Source: Bordetella genomosp. 11 (GTDB lineage Bacteria; Pseudomonadota; Gammaproteobacteria; Burkholderiales; Burkholderiaceae_B). Taken from it: a stretch of DNA of 64,000 nucleotides. The DNA lies in assembly GCF_002261215.1 (NCBI RefSeq), contig NZ_NEVS01000004.1, positions 806,001 through 870,000 of the forward strand, given 5' to 3'. Every line of letters starts with the position of its first letter. Position 1 is the stretch's first letter. Under the pieces are notes generated by a model that did not search any database, was not told the DNA's origin, and saw nothing but the letters and a program-made list of their open reading frames with translations. The position numbers and the translations under genes were made by a program. Of this stretch, positions 17,266 to 26,079 are shown in pieces.

Positions 17266-18240
17266 ATGTACTCCATGAATTCAAAGTCATTCGCCGGTTC
17301 GATACTGGTGGCGGCCTGCCTGCTTTTCGGCGGCAACGCCATGGCGGCGGATGCGACGCCCGACCAGGTGTACCAGGCCGCGCAGGCCGGACACTACCGC
17401 GAGGCCCAGACCATGATGGACCAGATCCTGCGCGATCATCCGAACAGTGCCAAGGCGCATTTCGTGGAAGCGGAATTGCTGGGCAAGCAAGGCAAGCTGC
17501 CGCAGGCGCAGGAAGAGTTGAATACCGCCCTGCGCCTGGATCCCAGCCAGAACTTCGCCCGTCCTGGCGCGGTGGACGAATTGCGCACGCTGATCGCGTC
17601 GGGCAATGCCTCGCACTCCGCGGGCAAAGGCACTTTCGGGGGTAACCCGTGGGGCCTGGTGCTGGGCATCGTCGCGGTGCTGATCATCGTGTCGATGGTC
17701 ATGCGCGCGCGCCGGCGCGCCGCGTATTCGCAGGGGCCCAATGGCCCTTACGGCTATGGTGCCGGCCGCGGACCGGCGCCCTACGGCGGTCCGCCGGCCG
17801 GCCCGCAGGGCGGCTACGGGTATCCCGGCGGCGCGGCCCCCGGGCAAGCCGCTGGCGGCGGCATGGGCTCCAGCATCATGGGCGGCCTGGCCACGGGCGC
17901 GGCGGTTGGCGCAGGCGTGGTGGCCGGCGAGGCCTTGATGAATCGCGTACTGCATGGCGGGTCGGGATCCGCCAATACCGGCAATGTCGTCGACACGGGG
18001 GCCGTCCCGGACGCGGGTACCGCGAATTCCCAGGAGGCCGGCTACGACATGGGCGGCACCGATTTCGGCCTGCGCGATGCGAGCTCATGGGATGGCGACG
18101 ACACCCGCAAGGTCGCCAGCAATGACGGCGGGGATAACTCCTGGAATGTCGGCAATCCCTGGGACGATGACGGGTCTTCCAGCGACAGCGGCGGTTCCTG
18201 GGACGACGGCGGTGGAGGCGGGTCCGACGATTGGACCTGA
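17266..18240 (+). CDS. Exported TPR protein with membrane anchor and Gly/Asp-rich tail
   Basis: A 324-residue envelope protein of unknown function. Order: Sec signal peptide (FAGSILVAACLLFGGNAMA, cleavage near AMA-AD), two TPR-like helices pairs (HYREAQTMMDQILRDHPNSAKAHF and LPQAQEELNTALRLDP), one membrane segment (WGLVLGIVAVLIIVSMVM) followed by Arg, then a Gly/Pro/Tyr-rich spacer, an Ala/Gly-rich hydrophobic patch and an acidic Gly/Ser/Trp/Asp-rich C-terminus. The ATG at 17266 has GGGAGGG six bases upstream. The TPR would face the periplasm and the Gly-rich tail the cytoplasm, by positive-inside reasoning. Monocistronic; ends 4 bp from the converging VOC gene. Confidence 0.75.
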   Translation: MYSMNSKSFAGSILVAACLLFGGNAMAADATPDQVYQAAQAGHYREAQTMMDQILRDHPNSAKAHFVEAELLGKQGKLPQAQEELNTALRLDPSQNFARPGAVDELRTLIASGNASHSAGKGTFGGNPWGLVLGIVAVLIIVSMVMRARRRAAYSQGPNGPYGYGAGRGPAPYGGPPAGPQGGYGYPGGAAPGQAAGGGMGSSIMGGLATGAAVGAGVVAGEALMNRVLHGGSGSANTGNVVDTGAVPDAGTANSQEAGYDMGGTDFGLRDASSWDGDDTRKVASNDGGDNSWNVGNPWDDDGSSSDSGGSWDDGGGGGSDDWT

Positions 18241-18244
18241 AGAC

Positions 18245-18667
18245 TCATCGATCCAGGGGCAGGGCGGGATTCCACGCCACTTCCCAAAGATATCCGTCAG
18301 GATCCTGGAAATAGCCGGCATAACCGCCCCAAAAGGTTTTTGCCCCCGGCTTCACGATGCGGCCCCCGGCCTGGCGGGCCTGTTCCAGGGTCCGATCCAC
18401 TTCCTCTTCGCTGCGCACGTTGTGCGCCAACGCAAAACCCGTCGCGGCGCCTGCCGCGACGGGAAGTCCCGTATCGGCGGCCAGATCCTCGCGTCCCCAT
18501 AGCGCCAGCTTCAGCCCCGGCTGCATATCGAAAAAGGCCACGGCGCCATTTTCGAACTCCTGGCCGACGATGCCCTTGGTCGGCAGGCCCAGGCCATCCC
18601 GATAGAAACCGACGGCCCGTTCCAGGTCCTCGACCCCAAGCGTGATGAATGAGACACGCGCTTCCAT
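18245..18667 (-). CDS. VOC-family (glyoxalase/bleomycin-resistance-like) protein
   Basis: A 140-residue vicinal-oxygen-chelate protein with two beta-alpha-beta-beta-beta halves. The first half starts FITLGVEDLERAVGFYRDGLGLP and the second ends GYAGYFQDPDGYLWEVAWNP, the typical DPDG(Y/N)xxE motif with the Glu as a metal ligand. Similar small proteins are annotated as glyoxalase or lactoylglutathione lyase-like; here the substrate cannot be named. The ATG at 18667 has AGGAG at good spacing. It is divergent from the PadR gene with about 180 bp between them that includes the operator palindromes, but those lie closer to the PadR start. Confidence 0.82.
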   Translation of the reverse strand: MEARVSFITLGVEDLERAVGFYRDGLGLPTKGIVGQEFENGAVAFFDMQPGLKLALWGREDLAADTGLPVAAGAATGFALAHNVRSEEEVDRTLEQARQAGGRIVKPGAKTFWGGYAGYFQDPDGYLWEVAWNPALPLDR

Positions 18668-18806
18668 ATCCGCTTCTCCTGTTCGGCCAATTGCATAGCG
18701 TAGCGTCGATTGCCGGCGACAGGGCGGCGCGGTGCCTCCTCGGGGTGGCGGCACTCCCTCTCTTCGAACGATTCCCAGGCGGGTATTGACACGCATACCC
18801 GGCATC

Positions 18807-18836
18807 TATATCGTACGATATATATCTTAAGATATA
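18807..18836. promoter_or_regulatory. Double palindrome, probable PadR/YqjI operator
   Basis: Two 16-bp perfect palindromes sharing two bases: TATATCGTACGATATA (18807-18822) and TATATCTTAAGATATA (18821-18836). They end 12 bp before the PadR start codon and overlap the expected promoter and leader. In E. coli the nickel-responsive PadR protein YqjI represses yqjH and itself from inverted-repeat sites, so autoregulation is the natural reading here. Confidence 0.75.
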
Positions 18837-18848
18837 GAGAGGTCCTCC

Positions 18849-19538
18849 ATGCACTTCCCCTTCCATCATTTCTTCTCCGGCCGCCACGCTTGGGTCGGCC
18901 GGGCCATGCATCATCGCGCGATGGCCGGCCGGGCAGGCGGTGGCCATCGCGGCGGCCATGGTCATCATGACCACGGCGACGACGCCGACGGCGGCGGCGG
19001 CGACCGCGGCTGGGTACGCGGCCGCAAGTTCGGCGGCGACGAACTGCAACTCATGCTGCTGGGCATCCTGGAACAGAATCCCAGCCACGGCTATGAACTG
19101 ATCAAGGCGCTGGACGCGATGAGCAGCGGCTACTACACGCCCAGTCCCGGCATGATTTACCCCGCGCTGACTTACCTGGAAGAGATCGGCTACGCCACCG
19201 TCGAACTCGAAGGCAGCAAGAAGCGCTATCGCCTGGCCGACCCCGGGCGCGCCCATCTGGACGCCAACCGCGAACGCCTGGCCCTGCTGTTCGGCAAGCT
19301 CAAGCACATCGCCCGCAAAATGGAATGGATGCGCCGCGCCTGGACGGGCCAGCCCATGGAAGCCGGCCCGAACGGCGAGGACGTCGCCACGGGCTGGGTG
19401 CCGGAACTGGTCCAGGCCCGCCAGGCATTGAAGCAAGCCCTGTTTCGCCGCGACGATGCCGACCCCGCGGAACAGCGCCGTATCGCGGCCATCCTGATGC
19501 GCGCCGTCAATGAAATCTGCGGCGACGCCAAGGCCTGA
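18849..19538 (+). CDS. yqjI: PadR-family metal-responsive repressor, YqjI-like, with His-rich N-terminus
   Basis: A 229-residue PadR regulator. Residues 1-42 contain eleven His (for example FPFHHFF, MHHRAM and GGHGHHDHG), followed by an acidic Gly-rich linker; this is the metal-sensing extension of YqjI, which in E. coli binds nickel. Residues 66-140 are the PadR winged helix (LQLMLLGILEQNPSHGYELIKAL...YPALTYLEEIGY), and the C-terminal helices form the dimer. It is followed 23 bp later by a YqjH-like reductase, the same pairing as in E. coli. The twin palindromes just upstream are its probable operator. Metal identity is inferred from the homologue. Confidence 0.85.
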   Translation: MHFPFHHFFSGRHAWVGRAMHHRAMAGRAGGGHRGGHGHHDHGDDADGGGGDRGWVRGRKFGGDELQLMLLGILEQNPSHGYELIKALDAMSSGYYTPSPGMIYPALTYLEEIGYATVELEGSKKRYRLADPGRAHLDANRERLALLFGKLKHIARKMEWMRRAWTGQPMEAGPNGEDVATGWVPELVQARQALKQALFRRDDADPAEQRRIAAILMRAVNEICGDAKA

Positions 19539-19561
19539 CAACCCATCACCCGACCATTTCC

Positions 19562-20377
19562 ATGACCCAACCAGATCTTGCCGTTCGGCGCGTGCGCCAT
19601 GAACTGAAAATGCGACTGCTGCAAGTCGTTCGCACGCAAGCGGTATCGCCGCAATTATTGCGGGTGACCCTGTCCGGCGAAGACCTTCGCGGCTTCGTGT
19701 CGGCCTCGTTCGACGATCACGTCAAGGTGTTCTTTCCCGAACCAGGCCAGGACAGGCCCGTGCTTCCCACAGTCGGCCCCGAAGGCATTTCCATGCCCCC
19801 TGGCGTGCCGCGTCCCGCCGCGCGCGACTACACGCCGCGCCGTTACGACGCGCATGTCAACGAACTCGATATCGAATTCGTGCTGCACGGCGACGGCCCC
19901 GCATCGACGTGGGCAGCGCGGGCGCGCCCCGGCCAGTTCATCGGCGTGGGCGGGCCGCGCGGTTCTTTCGTCGTGCCGACGGCGTTCGACTGGCACCTGC
20001 TTATCGGCGATGACACCGCCTTGCCGGCTATTGCCCGGCGCATCGAGGAACTGCCCGCTTCGGCGCGTGTGATCGCGTTGATCGAAGTGGCCGATGCCGG
20101 CGCGCAGATTCCTTTGCCCGTCCGCGATGGTTTGTCCGTGCGCTGGCTGCACCGCGACGGCGCACCCGCCGGCGATCCCGTCGCGCTGGAAAGGGCCGTG
20201 CGCCAAGTGGCGCTACCGGCAGGCGAGGGCTATGTCTGGGCGGCAGCGGAATCCGCCGCCGCCAAGGCCGTGCGCCGCGTGCTGGTCGAGGAGCGCGGCA
20301 TTGCCAAGACGCGCATTCGGGCGTCCAGCTATTGGAAGCGCGGCGCGTCGGCCGTGCATGAAACCCACGACGATTGA
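19562..20377 (+). CDS. yqjH: Siderophore-interacting protein, NADPH-dependent ferric-chelate reductase (YqjH-like)
   Basis: A 271-residue FAD-binding reductase of the SIP family, which releases iron from ferric siderophores in the cytoplasm using NAD(P)H. The flavin-binding motif is RDYTPRRYD, followed by the G-x-FVGxxGPRGS-like loop (FIGVGGPRGSFVV) and a C-terminal NAD(P)H region ending YWKRGASAVHE, where the conserved YW-K is visible. It is downstream of the YqjI-like repressor in one transcription unit, so expression should respond to nickel and perhaps iron. Length and motif order match the family. Confidence 0.88.
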   Translation: MTQPDLAVRRVRHELKMRLLQVVRTQAVSPQLLRVTLSGEDLRGFVSASFDDHVKVFFPEPGQDRPVLPTVGPEGISMPPGVPRPAARDYTPRRYDAHVNELDIEFVLHGDGPASTWAARARPGQFIGVGGPRGSFVVPTAFDWHLLIGDDTALPAIARRIEELPASARVIALIEVADAGAQIPLPVRDGLSVRWLHRDGAPAGDPVALERAVRQVALPAGEGYVWAAAESAAAKAVRRVLVEERGIAKTRIRASSYWKRGASAVHETHDD

Positions 20378-20436
20378 ACGCGCCGGCACGGTGTGCGCGG
20401 CAAAACGGTGCCCACGGATGCGTGGGCACCGGGCTT

Positions 20437-21414
20437 CTACCCCAGCTTCAGGTTCGTCGCCTTGATGATCTTGCCCCACTTCTCTTTCTCAGAAAGGATG
20501 AAGCGCTGGAATTCCTGCGGGGTATCGCTGACCAGCTCGACGCCGGTGGCCTTGAACTTCGCGATGACCGCCGGGTCGGCCAGCACCTGGCGCACCGCGG
20601 CGTTCAATTTGTTCACGATGTCCGCCGGCGTGCGCGCCGGCGCGACCAGCCCGAACCACGCGTCCGATTCGAAGCCCGGCACGGTCTCGGCGATGGCCGG
20701 GATCCCTTCCAGGCTGGCCACGCGATGGCTGGATGCCACGCCCAGGGGATGCATGGTTCCGGCCTTGACCTGCGGGTAGGTCGTGGGTGAATTGTCGAAC
20801 ATCACCTGGATCTGTCCGCCGATCAAATCCGTGGCGGCGGGGGCGCTGCCGCGATACGGAATATGCTGCAGATCGATGCCCGCATCCAGCTTCAGCAGCT
20901 CCATGGTGAGATGGCTGGTGGTGCCGCTGCCTTGCGAGCCGTAGGCGACCCGGCCCGGATGGGCCTTGGCGTAGGCGATCAGTTCGGCCACCGTCTTGAA
21001 GGGCGCGTGGATATTCGATACCAGCATGATAGGCACCGAGGCCAGCATCGATATGGGCGCGAAGTCCTTGATGGGATCGTAGCCGGGGCTGGCATACAAC
21101 TGCTGGTTGATGCTTAAAGGGCCGGCGCTGGAAACCAGCAGCGTATAGCCGTCCGGCTTGGCGCGCGCCACATAGGCGGCGCCTACATTGCCCCCCGCGC
21201 CCTGGCGGTTTTCCACGATCACCGACTGCTTCAGGATGGGGCCGAGTTTTTCGGCCAGCACGCGGGCCACCACGTCGGTGGTGCCGCCAGGCGGGAAAGG
21301 AACGACGATGTTGATCGTTTGTGCCGGCCAGGCATCAGCGGCAAGGGCCGCCGTGGCGGGCAGGGCGCACGCGATCACCGCGGCTGCCGCGGCGCGCCGC
21401 AACTGCTTGAACAT
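20437..21414 (-). CDS. Bug-family tripartite tricarboxylate transporter substrate-binding protein
   Basis: A 325-residue periplasmic receptor of the Bug (TctC) family. It has a Sec signal (AAAAAVIACALPATAALAADAWP), the ligand-loop motif INIVVPFPPGGTTDVVARVLA and VIVENRQGAGGNVGAAYVARAKPDGYTLL, which together define the family, and a C-terminal lobe with FGLVAPARTPADIVNKLN. Such receptors bind carboxylates and related anions. It sits upstream-adjacent to no TctA/TctB genes, which is normal for this large orphan family in Bordetella-like organisms. It follows the amidohydrolase and CMD-like genes on the same strand (93-bp gap), so it may deliver the substrate of that pathway. Confidence 0.93.
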   Translation of the reverse strand: MFKQLRRAAAAAVIACALPATAALAADAWPAQTINIVVPFPPGGTTDVVARVLAEKLGPILKQSVIVENRQGAGGNVGAAYVARAKPDGYTLLVSSAGPLSINQQLYASPGYDPIKDFAPISMLASVPIMLVSNIHAPFKTVAELIAYAKAHPGRVAYGSQGSGTTSHLTMELLKLDAGIDLQHIPYRGSAPAATDLIGGQIQVMFDNSPTTYPQVKAGTMHPLGVASSHRVASLEGIPAIAETVPGFESDAWFGLVAPARTPADIVNKLNAAVRQVLADPAVIAKFKATGVELVSDTPQEFQRFILSEKEKWGKIIKATNLKLG

Positions 21415-21506
21415 GGTTTGTCTCCGTCATGATCGATATTGTTGTAGGTCTTTCTGTTACCGCCGTTGCCGATGCGATGGCCACCGGCATTTGCTTCGAA
21501 ATCACG

Positions 21507-22367
21507 TCAGAACCCGTAAAGCGCGGCTGGGTTCTCCACCAGCATTTTTTGCTGCACGGCCGGATCCGGTATCCATAGCGGGATCAGGTCCACCAGGTCG
21601 CCATCGTTCGGCATCGGCACATCGCAGATCGGATGCGGCCAGTTGCTGCCCCAGATCAGGCGGTCGGGCCAGCGTTGCGCGGCCTCTTGGATCATGGGCA
21701 GCATGTCCGCGTGCGGATAGGGTTCGTTGGACAGGCGATACAGGCTGGCCAGCTTGATCCACACGCGGCCGGTGTCCATCAGCCCGGCCAGGACGCGAAA
21801 GGCCGGGCTGTTTACTCCTTCCTCCGCGCGGATGCGCGCCAGATGATCCAGCACCACATCGGCCTGGCATGCGCGCAGCAGCGGCGCCAGATCGACCAGT
21901 TCGGTGGATTTCTTGAAGTGCAATACCAGATGCCAACCCATTTCGCGGGCCTCGCCGGCCAGCGCGTCGAAGGCGTCGAATCCCACGCCGCCGCCCACCA
22001 CCGTCGACATGCGGTAGCCGCGCATGCCCAACGCATGCATTGCCTCGCGTTCGGCGTTGGGGCGGCCGGGCGGGATGACCGCCACGCCGCGGGCGCGCGG
22101 ACCCATGCGGCGCAAGGCATCCAGCGTGGCGGAATTGTCGGTGCCGTGCGCGCCGCCATGTACGATCACGGCGCGATCGATGCCCAAGGTCGCGAGCAGC
22201 TTTTCATAGTCTTCCACCGTGCAGTCTTCCGGCGTATAGCTGCGGTCCGGGGAATACGGAAAGCGCGCGACGGGCCCGAAGATATGGGCGTGGCAATCGC
22301 AGGCGTTGGCCGGCATGCGAAAGCGCGGCGCGCGGGTGTTGCGGTCGGGTGCGGGGCAGGCGTGCAT
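21507..22367 (-). CDS. Amidohydrolase family 2, LigI-like (2-pyrone-4,6-dicarboxylate lactonase-type)
   Basis: A 286-residue TIM-barrel hydrolase. Family marks are ACDCHAHIFGP (metal-site HxH at the end of strand 1), VIVHGGAHGTDNSATLDAL, LDHLARI at strand 6 and LIWGSNWPHP with the catalytic Asp position of this subfamily occupied by Asn-Trp-Pro context. Members open lactones or decarboxylate aromatic-acid catabolites. ATG at 22367 lies 11 bp after the CMD-like stop; an upstream in-frame start would sit inside that gene. The operon (CMD-like, amidohydrolase, Bug receptor) faces away from a GntR regulator, as in carboxylic- or aromatic-acid catabolism. Substrate not determinable. Confidence 0.82.
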   Translation of the reverse strand: MHACPAPDRNTRAPRFRMPANACDCHAHIFGPVARFPYSPDRSYTPEDCTVEDYEKLLATLGIDRAVIVHGGAHGTDNSATLDALRRMGPRARGVAVIPPGRPNAEREAMHALGMRGYRMSTVVGGGVGFDAFDALAGEAREMGWHLVLHFKKSTELVDLAPLLRACQADVVLDHLARIRAEEGVNSPAFRVLAGLMDTGRVWIKLASLYRLSNEPYPHADMLPMIQEAAQRWPDRLIWGSNWPHPICDVPMPNDGDLVDLIPLWIPDPAVQQKMLVENPAALYGF

Positions 22368-22377
22368 GTCGGTCGCG

Positions 22378-22815
22378 CTATTCCGATGCGGATTGCGCCT
22401 CGCGTTCCGCGATGCGCGCCAGGATTTCCGCGCCACGATTGGCCGCGGACACCCCACGGAAGATATAGGCCATGCTGACCACTGCCTGCATCTCTTCCCA
22501 CGTCGCGCCGGCGCGGCGGGCGGCGATGCCGTGAATCATGGCCGCATCGCTCAATTCCACCACCAGCATGCCGAAGATCATCAACTGCGCGGTCTTGGTA
22601 TCGAAGCAGGGCGGGTTCATGGCGTGGGCGCGGATTTCCTCCTGCAGGCGCACCAGCTTGGGATCCAGTGCCCCGGTTACCAGCAGGCGCGATTCCACGC
22701 GCGGCGGCAGGTAGCCGAGCAGGGCGCGGTAGGAGTCCGCCAACTGGGCCATGCCGTCGTGCGGCTTGCCCATGGCCTTGCTGGCGATGTCTTTGTCGAT
22801 ACGTGCTGCGGACAT
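22378..22815 (-). CDS. Carboxymuconolactone decarboxylase-like (AhpD-core) protein
   Basis: A 145-residue helical protein of the CMD/AhpD superfamily. The core helix pair reads TKTAQLMIFGMLVVELSDAAMIHGIAARRAGATWEEMQAVVSMAY; it has the His of the family but lacks the redox CxxC of AhpD, so it should be a decarboxylase- or isomerase-like member rather than a peroxidase. ATG at 22815 has AAGGAAG upstream. First gene of a minus-strand unit with the LigI-like amidohydrolase, divergent from a GntR/FCD regulator, which suggests a role in breaking down a ring-cleavage product. Confidence 0.8.
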   Translation of the reverse strand: MSAARIDKDIASKAMGKPHDGMAQLADSYRALLGYLPPRVESRLLVTGALDPKLVRLQEEIRAHAMNPPCFDTKTAQLMIFGMLVVELSDAAMIHGIAARRAGATWEEMQAVVSMAYIFRGVSAANRGAEILARIAEREAQSASE

Positions 22816-22967
22816 GATGGCTTCCTTGACGGCGGCGGGATGCGCCGGAAGCGGCTATCTTTGTCCGATAAATAATCGAAGTCAACAGGAAAATCGATTT
22901 TTATACAGTTGATCGATTGTGTGGCCGGGCGCGGTAGAATCCTCGCCATGTCCTGTCCTGCCATCGC

Positions 22968-23705
22968 ATGAAAACCGCCCTGGAAGCGCTCGCGGCCGAC
23001 CCCGCCGCCGAAACCGGATCCTCCCTGACCGCCTCCGTCGCCATCCAGGTACGCGCGGCCATCCTGCAGGGCGTGTACGCGCCCGGCGCCAAGCTGCGCC
23101 TGGACGACCTGCGCCGCGAGTACGGCGTCAGCCTGAGTCCCTTACGCGAAGCGCTGACCCGCCTGACCGCCGAAGGCCTGGTGCAGATCACCGACCAGCG
23201 CGGCTACCGCGTGGCGCCCGTCTCGGCGGAAAACCTGATGGAAGTGACCCGGTTGCGCACGCAACTGGAAGTCATGGCGTTGACCGAGTCCCTGGCGCGC
23301 GGCGACGACCGCTGGGAAGACAGTCTGGTGGCGGCCTATCACCGCCTGAGCCGCCTGGAACGCGAAGGCACGCGCGGCGAAGCGTGGGAAAAAGCGCATC
23401 GTGCCTTCCACCTGACGCTATTCGCCGCCTGCGGCATGCCCTTGCTGCTGCGTTTTTGCGGCACCCTGCACGACCTTAGCGACCGCTACCGGCGCCTGTT
23501 CCTGGTGCGGCATGCGCCCGATGCCAATGTGCCCGGAGAACACCAGGCAATCTTCGAGGCAGCGATGGCGCGCGATGCGCAGCGCGCGGCGGAAATCCTG
23601 ACCCGCCATCTGGAGCGTACCGGGCGCAATGTGATGGCGATACTGAGCGAGGCGGCCGCCGCGGACACCGACGCCGCGGCGGATGGATCGGCCGCCATCT
23701 CCTGA
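22968..23705 (+). CDS. GntR-family regulator with FCD ligand domain
   Basis: A 245-residue GntR/FadR-type regulator. Winged-helix domain at residues 20-90 (VAIQVRAAILQGVYAPGAKLRLDDLRREYGVSLSPLREALTRLTAEGLV), then the all-helical FCD domain with conserved metal-binding positions around HRAFHLTLFAACG and EHQAIFEAAMARD. It is divergent from the CMD-like/amidohydrolase/Bug operon and convergent with a second Bug gene. Between the divergent starts are repeated ATCGATT words (near 22891 and 22913) that could be its operator. The ligand is probably the substrate or an intermediate of the neighbouring pathway. Confidence 0.88.
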   Translation: MKTALEALAADPAAETGSSLTASVAIQVRAAILQGVYAPGAKLRLDDLRREYGVSLSPLREALTRLTAEGLVQITDQRGYRVAPVSAENLMEVTRLRTQLEVMALTESLARGDDRWEDSLVAAYHRLSRLEREGTRGEAWEKAHRAFHLTLFAACGMPLLLRFCGTLHDLSDRYRRLFLVRHAPDANVPGEHQAIFEAAMARDAQRAAEILTRHLERTGRNVMAILSEAAAADTDAAADGSAAIS

Positions 23706-23733
23706 ATCACTACTCGCCAGCGATCCTAACCGG

Positions 23734-24738
23734 CTATTCCGCGTGCAGATTGGCCTGCCGCACGACTTCACCCCAGCGCTTTTCTTCTGCGACGATGAAC
23801 GCCTCGAATGCCGCCGGCCCGGCGCCGGAAATCTGACTGGAATCCTGTGCCAGGCGTTGGCGTACCGATTCGGAAGCGAGCGCGGCATGAGCCGCCTTGT
23901 TCAGGCGCGCGATAACCGGTGCCGGCGTGCCGGCGGGCGCCAGCAGCCCGAACCATTGCGAACTTTCAAAGCCGGGATAGCCCGATTCCGCCACGGTCGG
24001 CACGTTGGGAATTGCATCCAGGCGTTGGGCAGACCCCACCGCGATGATCTTCACCCGGCCGCTCTCGGCCTGCGGCAACAGCCCGGGCAGGCCGGCCGCC
24101 GCCGCATCGATATTGCCGGCCAGCAGATCCTGCAATTGCGCGCCCGTGCCCTTATAGGGAACATGGACCACATCGATGCCCGTGGCCGTCTTCAGCATCT
24201 CGAAGGCCAGGTGGCCGGCGCTCCCATTGCCGGCCGAACCGTAGTTCAGCTTGCCTGGCTCCTTCTTCGCCAGCGCGATGAATGAGGGCAGGTCTTTGGC
24301 TGCCACCCGTGCATTCAGGGCGAACACCATCGGCAGCTTGGCCAGCAGGATGATGGGCGCGAAATCCTTGGTCGGGCTATAGGGCAGCTTGGGCATCATC
24401 GCGGGATTCACCGCCAGCGTGCCGACGTGGCCCAGGATCAGCGTATAGCCGTCGGCCCTGGCGCGCGCCGCTTCCACGGTCGCGATGGTGCCCTGGCCGC
24501 CGCCTTTGTTCTCGACCACGACCTGCTGGCCAAGGTCGCGCGACATCTCCACGGCCACCGCGCGGGCGATGACGTCCGAACTGCCGCCCGGTCCGTAGGG
24601 CACCAGCAGGCGGATGGGGCGGGCAGGGGTCCAGTCCTCCGCGGTGGCCGCGCGCGGGCCTATCGCGATCAGAACGGTGGCGGCCAGAGCGAGCAGGCGG
24701 GCGCCATGCCTGCCGCCGGAAAGGGCGGTACGCAACAT
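23734..24738 (-). CDS. Bug-family tripartite tricarboxylate transporter substrate-binding protein
   Basis: A 334-residue receptor with a Sec signal (RLLALAATVLIAIGPRAATAEDW) and the family blocks IRLLVPYGPGGSSDVIARAVA and VVVENKGGGQGTIATVEAARARADGYTLILG. The start is the ATG at 24738 with AAAAAGGAGA upstream; the frame is open 29 codons further up, without a ribosome site. It converges on the GntR gene with a 28-bp gap and is not in the same operon as the receptor at 20437. Sequence differs enough from that one that a recent local duplication is unlikely. No membrane subunits are encoded nearby. Confidence 0.93.
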   Translation of the reverse strand: MLRTALSGGRHGARLLALAATVLIAIGPRAATAEDWTPARPIRLLVPYGPGGSSDVIARAVAVEMSRDLGQQVVVENKGGGQGTIATVEAARARADGYTLILGHVGTLAVNPAMMPKLPYSPTKDFAPIILLAKLPMVFALNARVAAKDLPSFIALAKKEPGKLNYGSAGNGSAGHLAFEMLKTATGIDVVHVPYKGTGAQLQDLLAGNIDAAAAGLPGLLPQAESGRVKIIAVGSAQRLDAIPNVPTVAESGYPGFESSQWFGLLAPAGTPAPVIARLNKAAHAALASESVRQRLAQDSSQISGAGPAAFEAFIVAEEKRWGEVVRQANLHAE

Positions 24739-24987
24739 AAATCTGTCTCCTTTTTTGGGCGATGCGCGTTCGTATCGCCGCCTCGCTGGGCGGCAGGGCG
24801 CAATGATGCGCAAGAAGCTGAACACCCGTAAAGCGCAAAGAATCGACCAACTAATGCGTGTAACGCATCAATCCGGTTGTGCGCGGCTCCGCCGCCCGGT
24901 CCTTGTTTGCCGCCCCGGTTCGTCATTTGCTGCGGGTCAACCACGCGATAATGATGAAGCGCTACCTATTGCCGGAGACACGCCGCC

Positions 24988-25308
24988 ATGTTCCAGGATT
25001 TTGACCCGCACCGCCCCGAACCCGCCCGCGAATCCGTCGACGCCATGAAAGGCCCGGCCGTTCTGGAGTTCGGCGCCAACTGGTGCCCGATCTGTCAGGG
25101 CGCCCAGCCGCTTATCAAGGCCGCCCTGGACAAGCATCCCGAGATCGAACACATCAAGGTCGAGGACGGAAAAGGCAAACCGCTCGGCCGGTCTTATAAG
25201 GTCAAGCTCTGGCCGACGCTGATTTTCCTGAAAGACGGCCAGGAGGTCGCCCGCCTCGTTCGCCCCGATAACGGTGGCGCTATCGCCAAGGCCTTGGCGG
25301 AGTTGTAA
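24988..25308 (+). CDS. Thioredoxin-like protein with WCPIC active site
   Basis: A 106-residue thioredoxin fold protein without signal peptide, so cytoplasmic. The active site is CPIC at residues 33-36 (NWCPIC), a variant of CGPC, and the cis-Pro region is KLWPTLIFLKDG. It reduces disulfides or relays electrons; the CPIC dipeptide is shared by a small family often found in Bordetella-like genomes. ATG has GGAGA upstream. It is followed 69 bp later by the potassium-channel-like gene, possibly in one transcript. Confidence 0.85.
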   Translation: MFQDFDPHRPEPARESVDAMKGPAVLEFGANWCPICQGAQPLIKAALDKHPEIEHIKVEDGKGKPLGRSYKVKLWPTLIFLKDGQEVARLVRPDNGGAIAKALAEL

Positions 25309-25377
25309 TTCGTCTGTCCCCCAATGATGCCCTGCCGGCGTAAGATAGCCATACGCGACACCGGGGAGGGCATCACC

Positions 25378-26079
25378 ATGGCACCATCGAGGCGAGTGCT
25401 CGAAGCCGCCGCCCTGCTGCGTTTGGGCAGTATGGCGTTTTTGCTTTTTGTCCTGATCCTGAGCGTATTCGTCGCGCCGGTCGTCATCCCGCCTGAATCG
25501 GCGCTTGGCCAGATCGTCGAAGATTTCCTGATCTCCCTGATGCTGGTCAGCGGCGCCATCGCGGTATCCGATCGGCGTTATGCGGTGATTCCTCTGGGCA
25601 TAGTCGCCGTCGTCTTCACGGCGGTGCGCTGGACCGGGGGATTCGCGCAAGCGGAGATGACCCCCACCATACGCGCCGCCGCCTTGCTGTTCGCGCTGGC
25701 GATACTGGCCCTGGTGATCGCCATCAAGGTATTCGGCAAGGGCGCCAAAGTACGAGACCGGCTGTGGGGCGCCATCGCGCTGTATATGCTGCTGGGCGTT
25801 ATCTGGGCAGTCGCGTACGAGTTCGTCAGTCTGCGGATGCCGGGGGCGTATACGGGCATCGAGCCCGGCGGCAAGGGGCAGGCTTATCAGTGGATATGGA
25901 TCTATTTCAGTTTCTCCACCTTGACGACGGTGGGATATGGCGACATTACGCCCGTCGCGCGGATAGCCAGGTCCTTGTCGAATATGGAAGCGCTGATCGG
26001 GCAGCTGTATCCGGCGATTGTGCTGGCGCGGCTGGTGTCTTTGCCGGCGGAGGATACGAGGGATGATGAGGAGAGCTAG
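25378..26079 (+). CDS. Two-TM-type ion channel with potassium selectivity filter
   Basis: A 233-residue membrane protein with about five to six hydrophobic segments (SMAFLLFVLILSVFVAPVV, DFLISLMLVSGAIAV, YAVIPLGIVAVVFTAV, AALLFALAILALVIAI, GAIALYMLLGVIWAVAYEF) and then a pore region IYFSFSTLTTVGYGDITPVA, with the K+ filter TVGYGD. A final helix (IGQLYPAIVLARLVSLPA) closes the pore domain. No cytoplasmic RCK domain is present, so gating is unclear. ATG at 25378 has GGGGAGGG upstream. It is the last core-like gene before the composition changes at the island. Confidence 0.82.
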   Translation: MAPSRRVLEAAALLRLGSMAFLLFVLILSVFVAPVVIPPESALGQIVEDFLISLMLVSGAIAVSDRRYAVIPLGIVAVVFTAVRWTGGFAQAEMTPTIRAAALLFALAILALVIAIKVFGKGAKVRDRLWGAIALYMLLGVIWAVAYEFVSLRMPGAYTGIEPGGKGQAYQWIWIYFSFSTLTTVGYGDITPVARIARSLSNMEALIGQLYPAIVLARLVSLPAEDTRDDEES

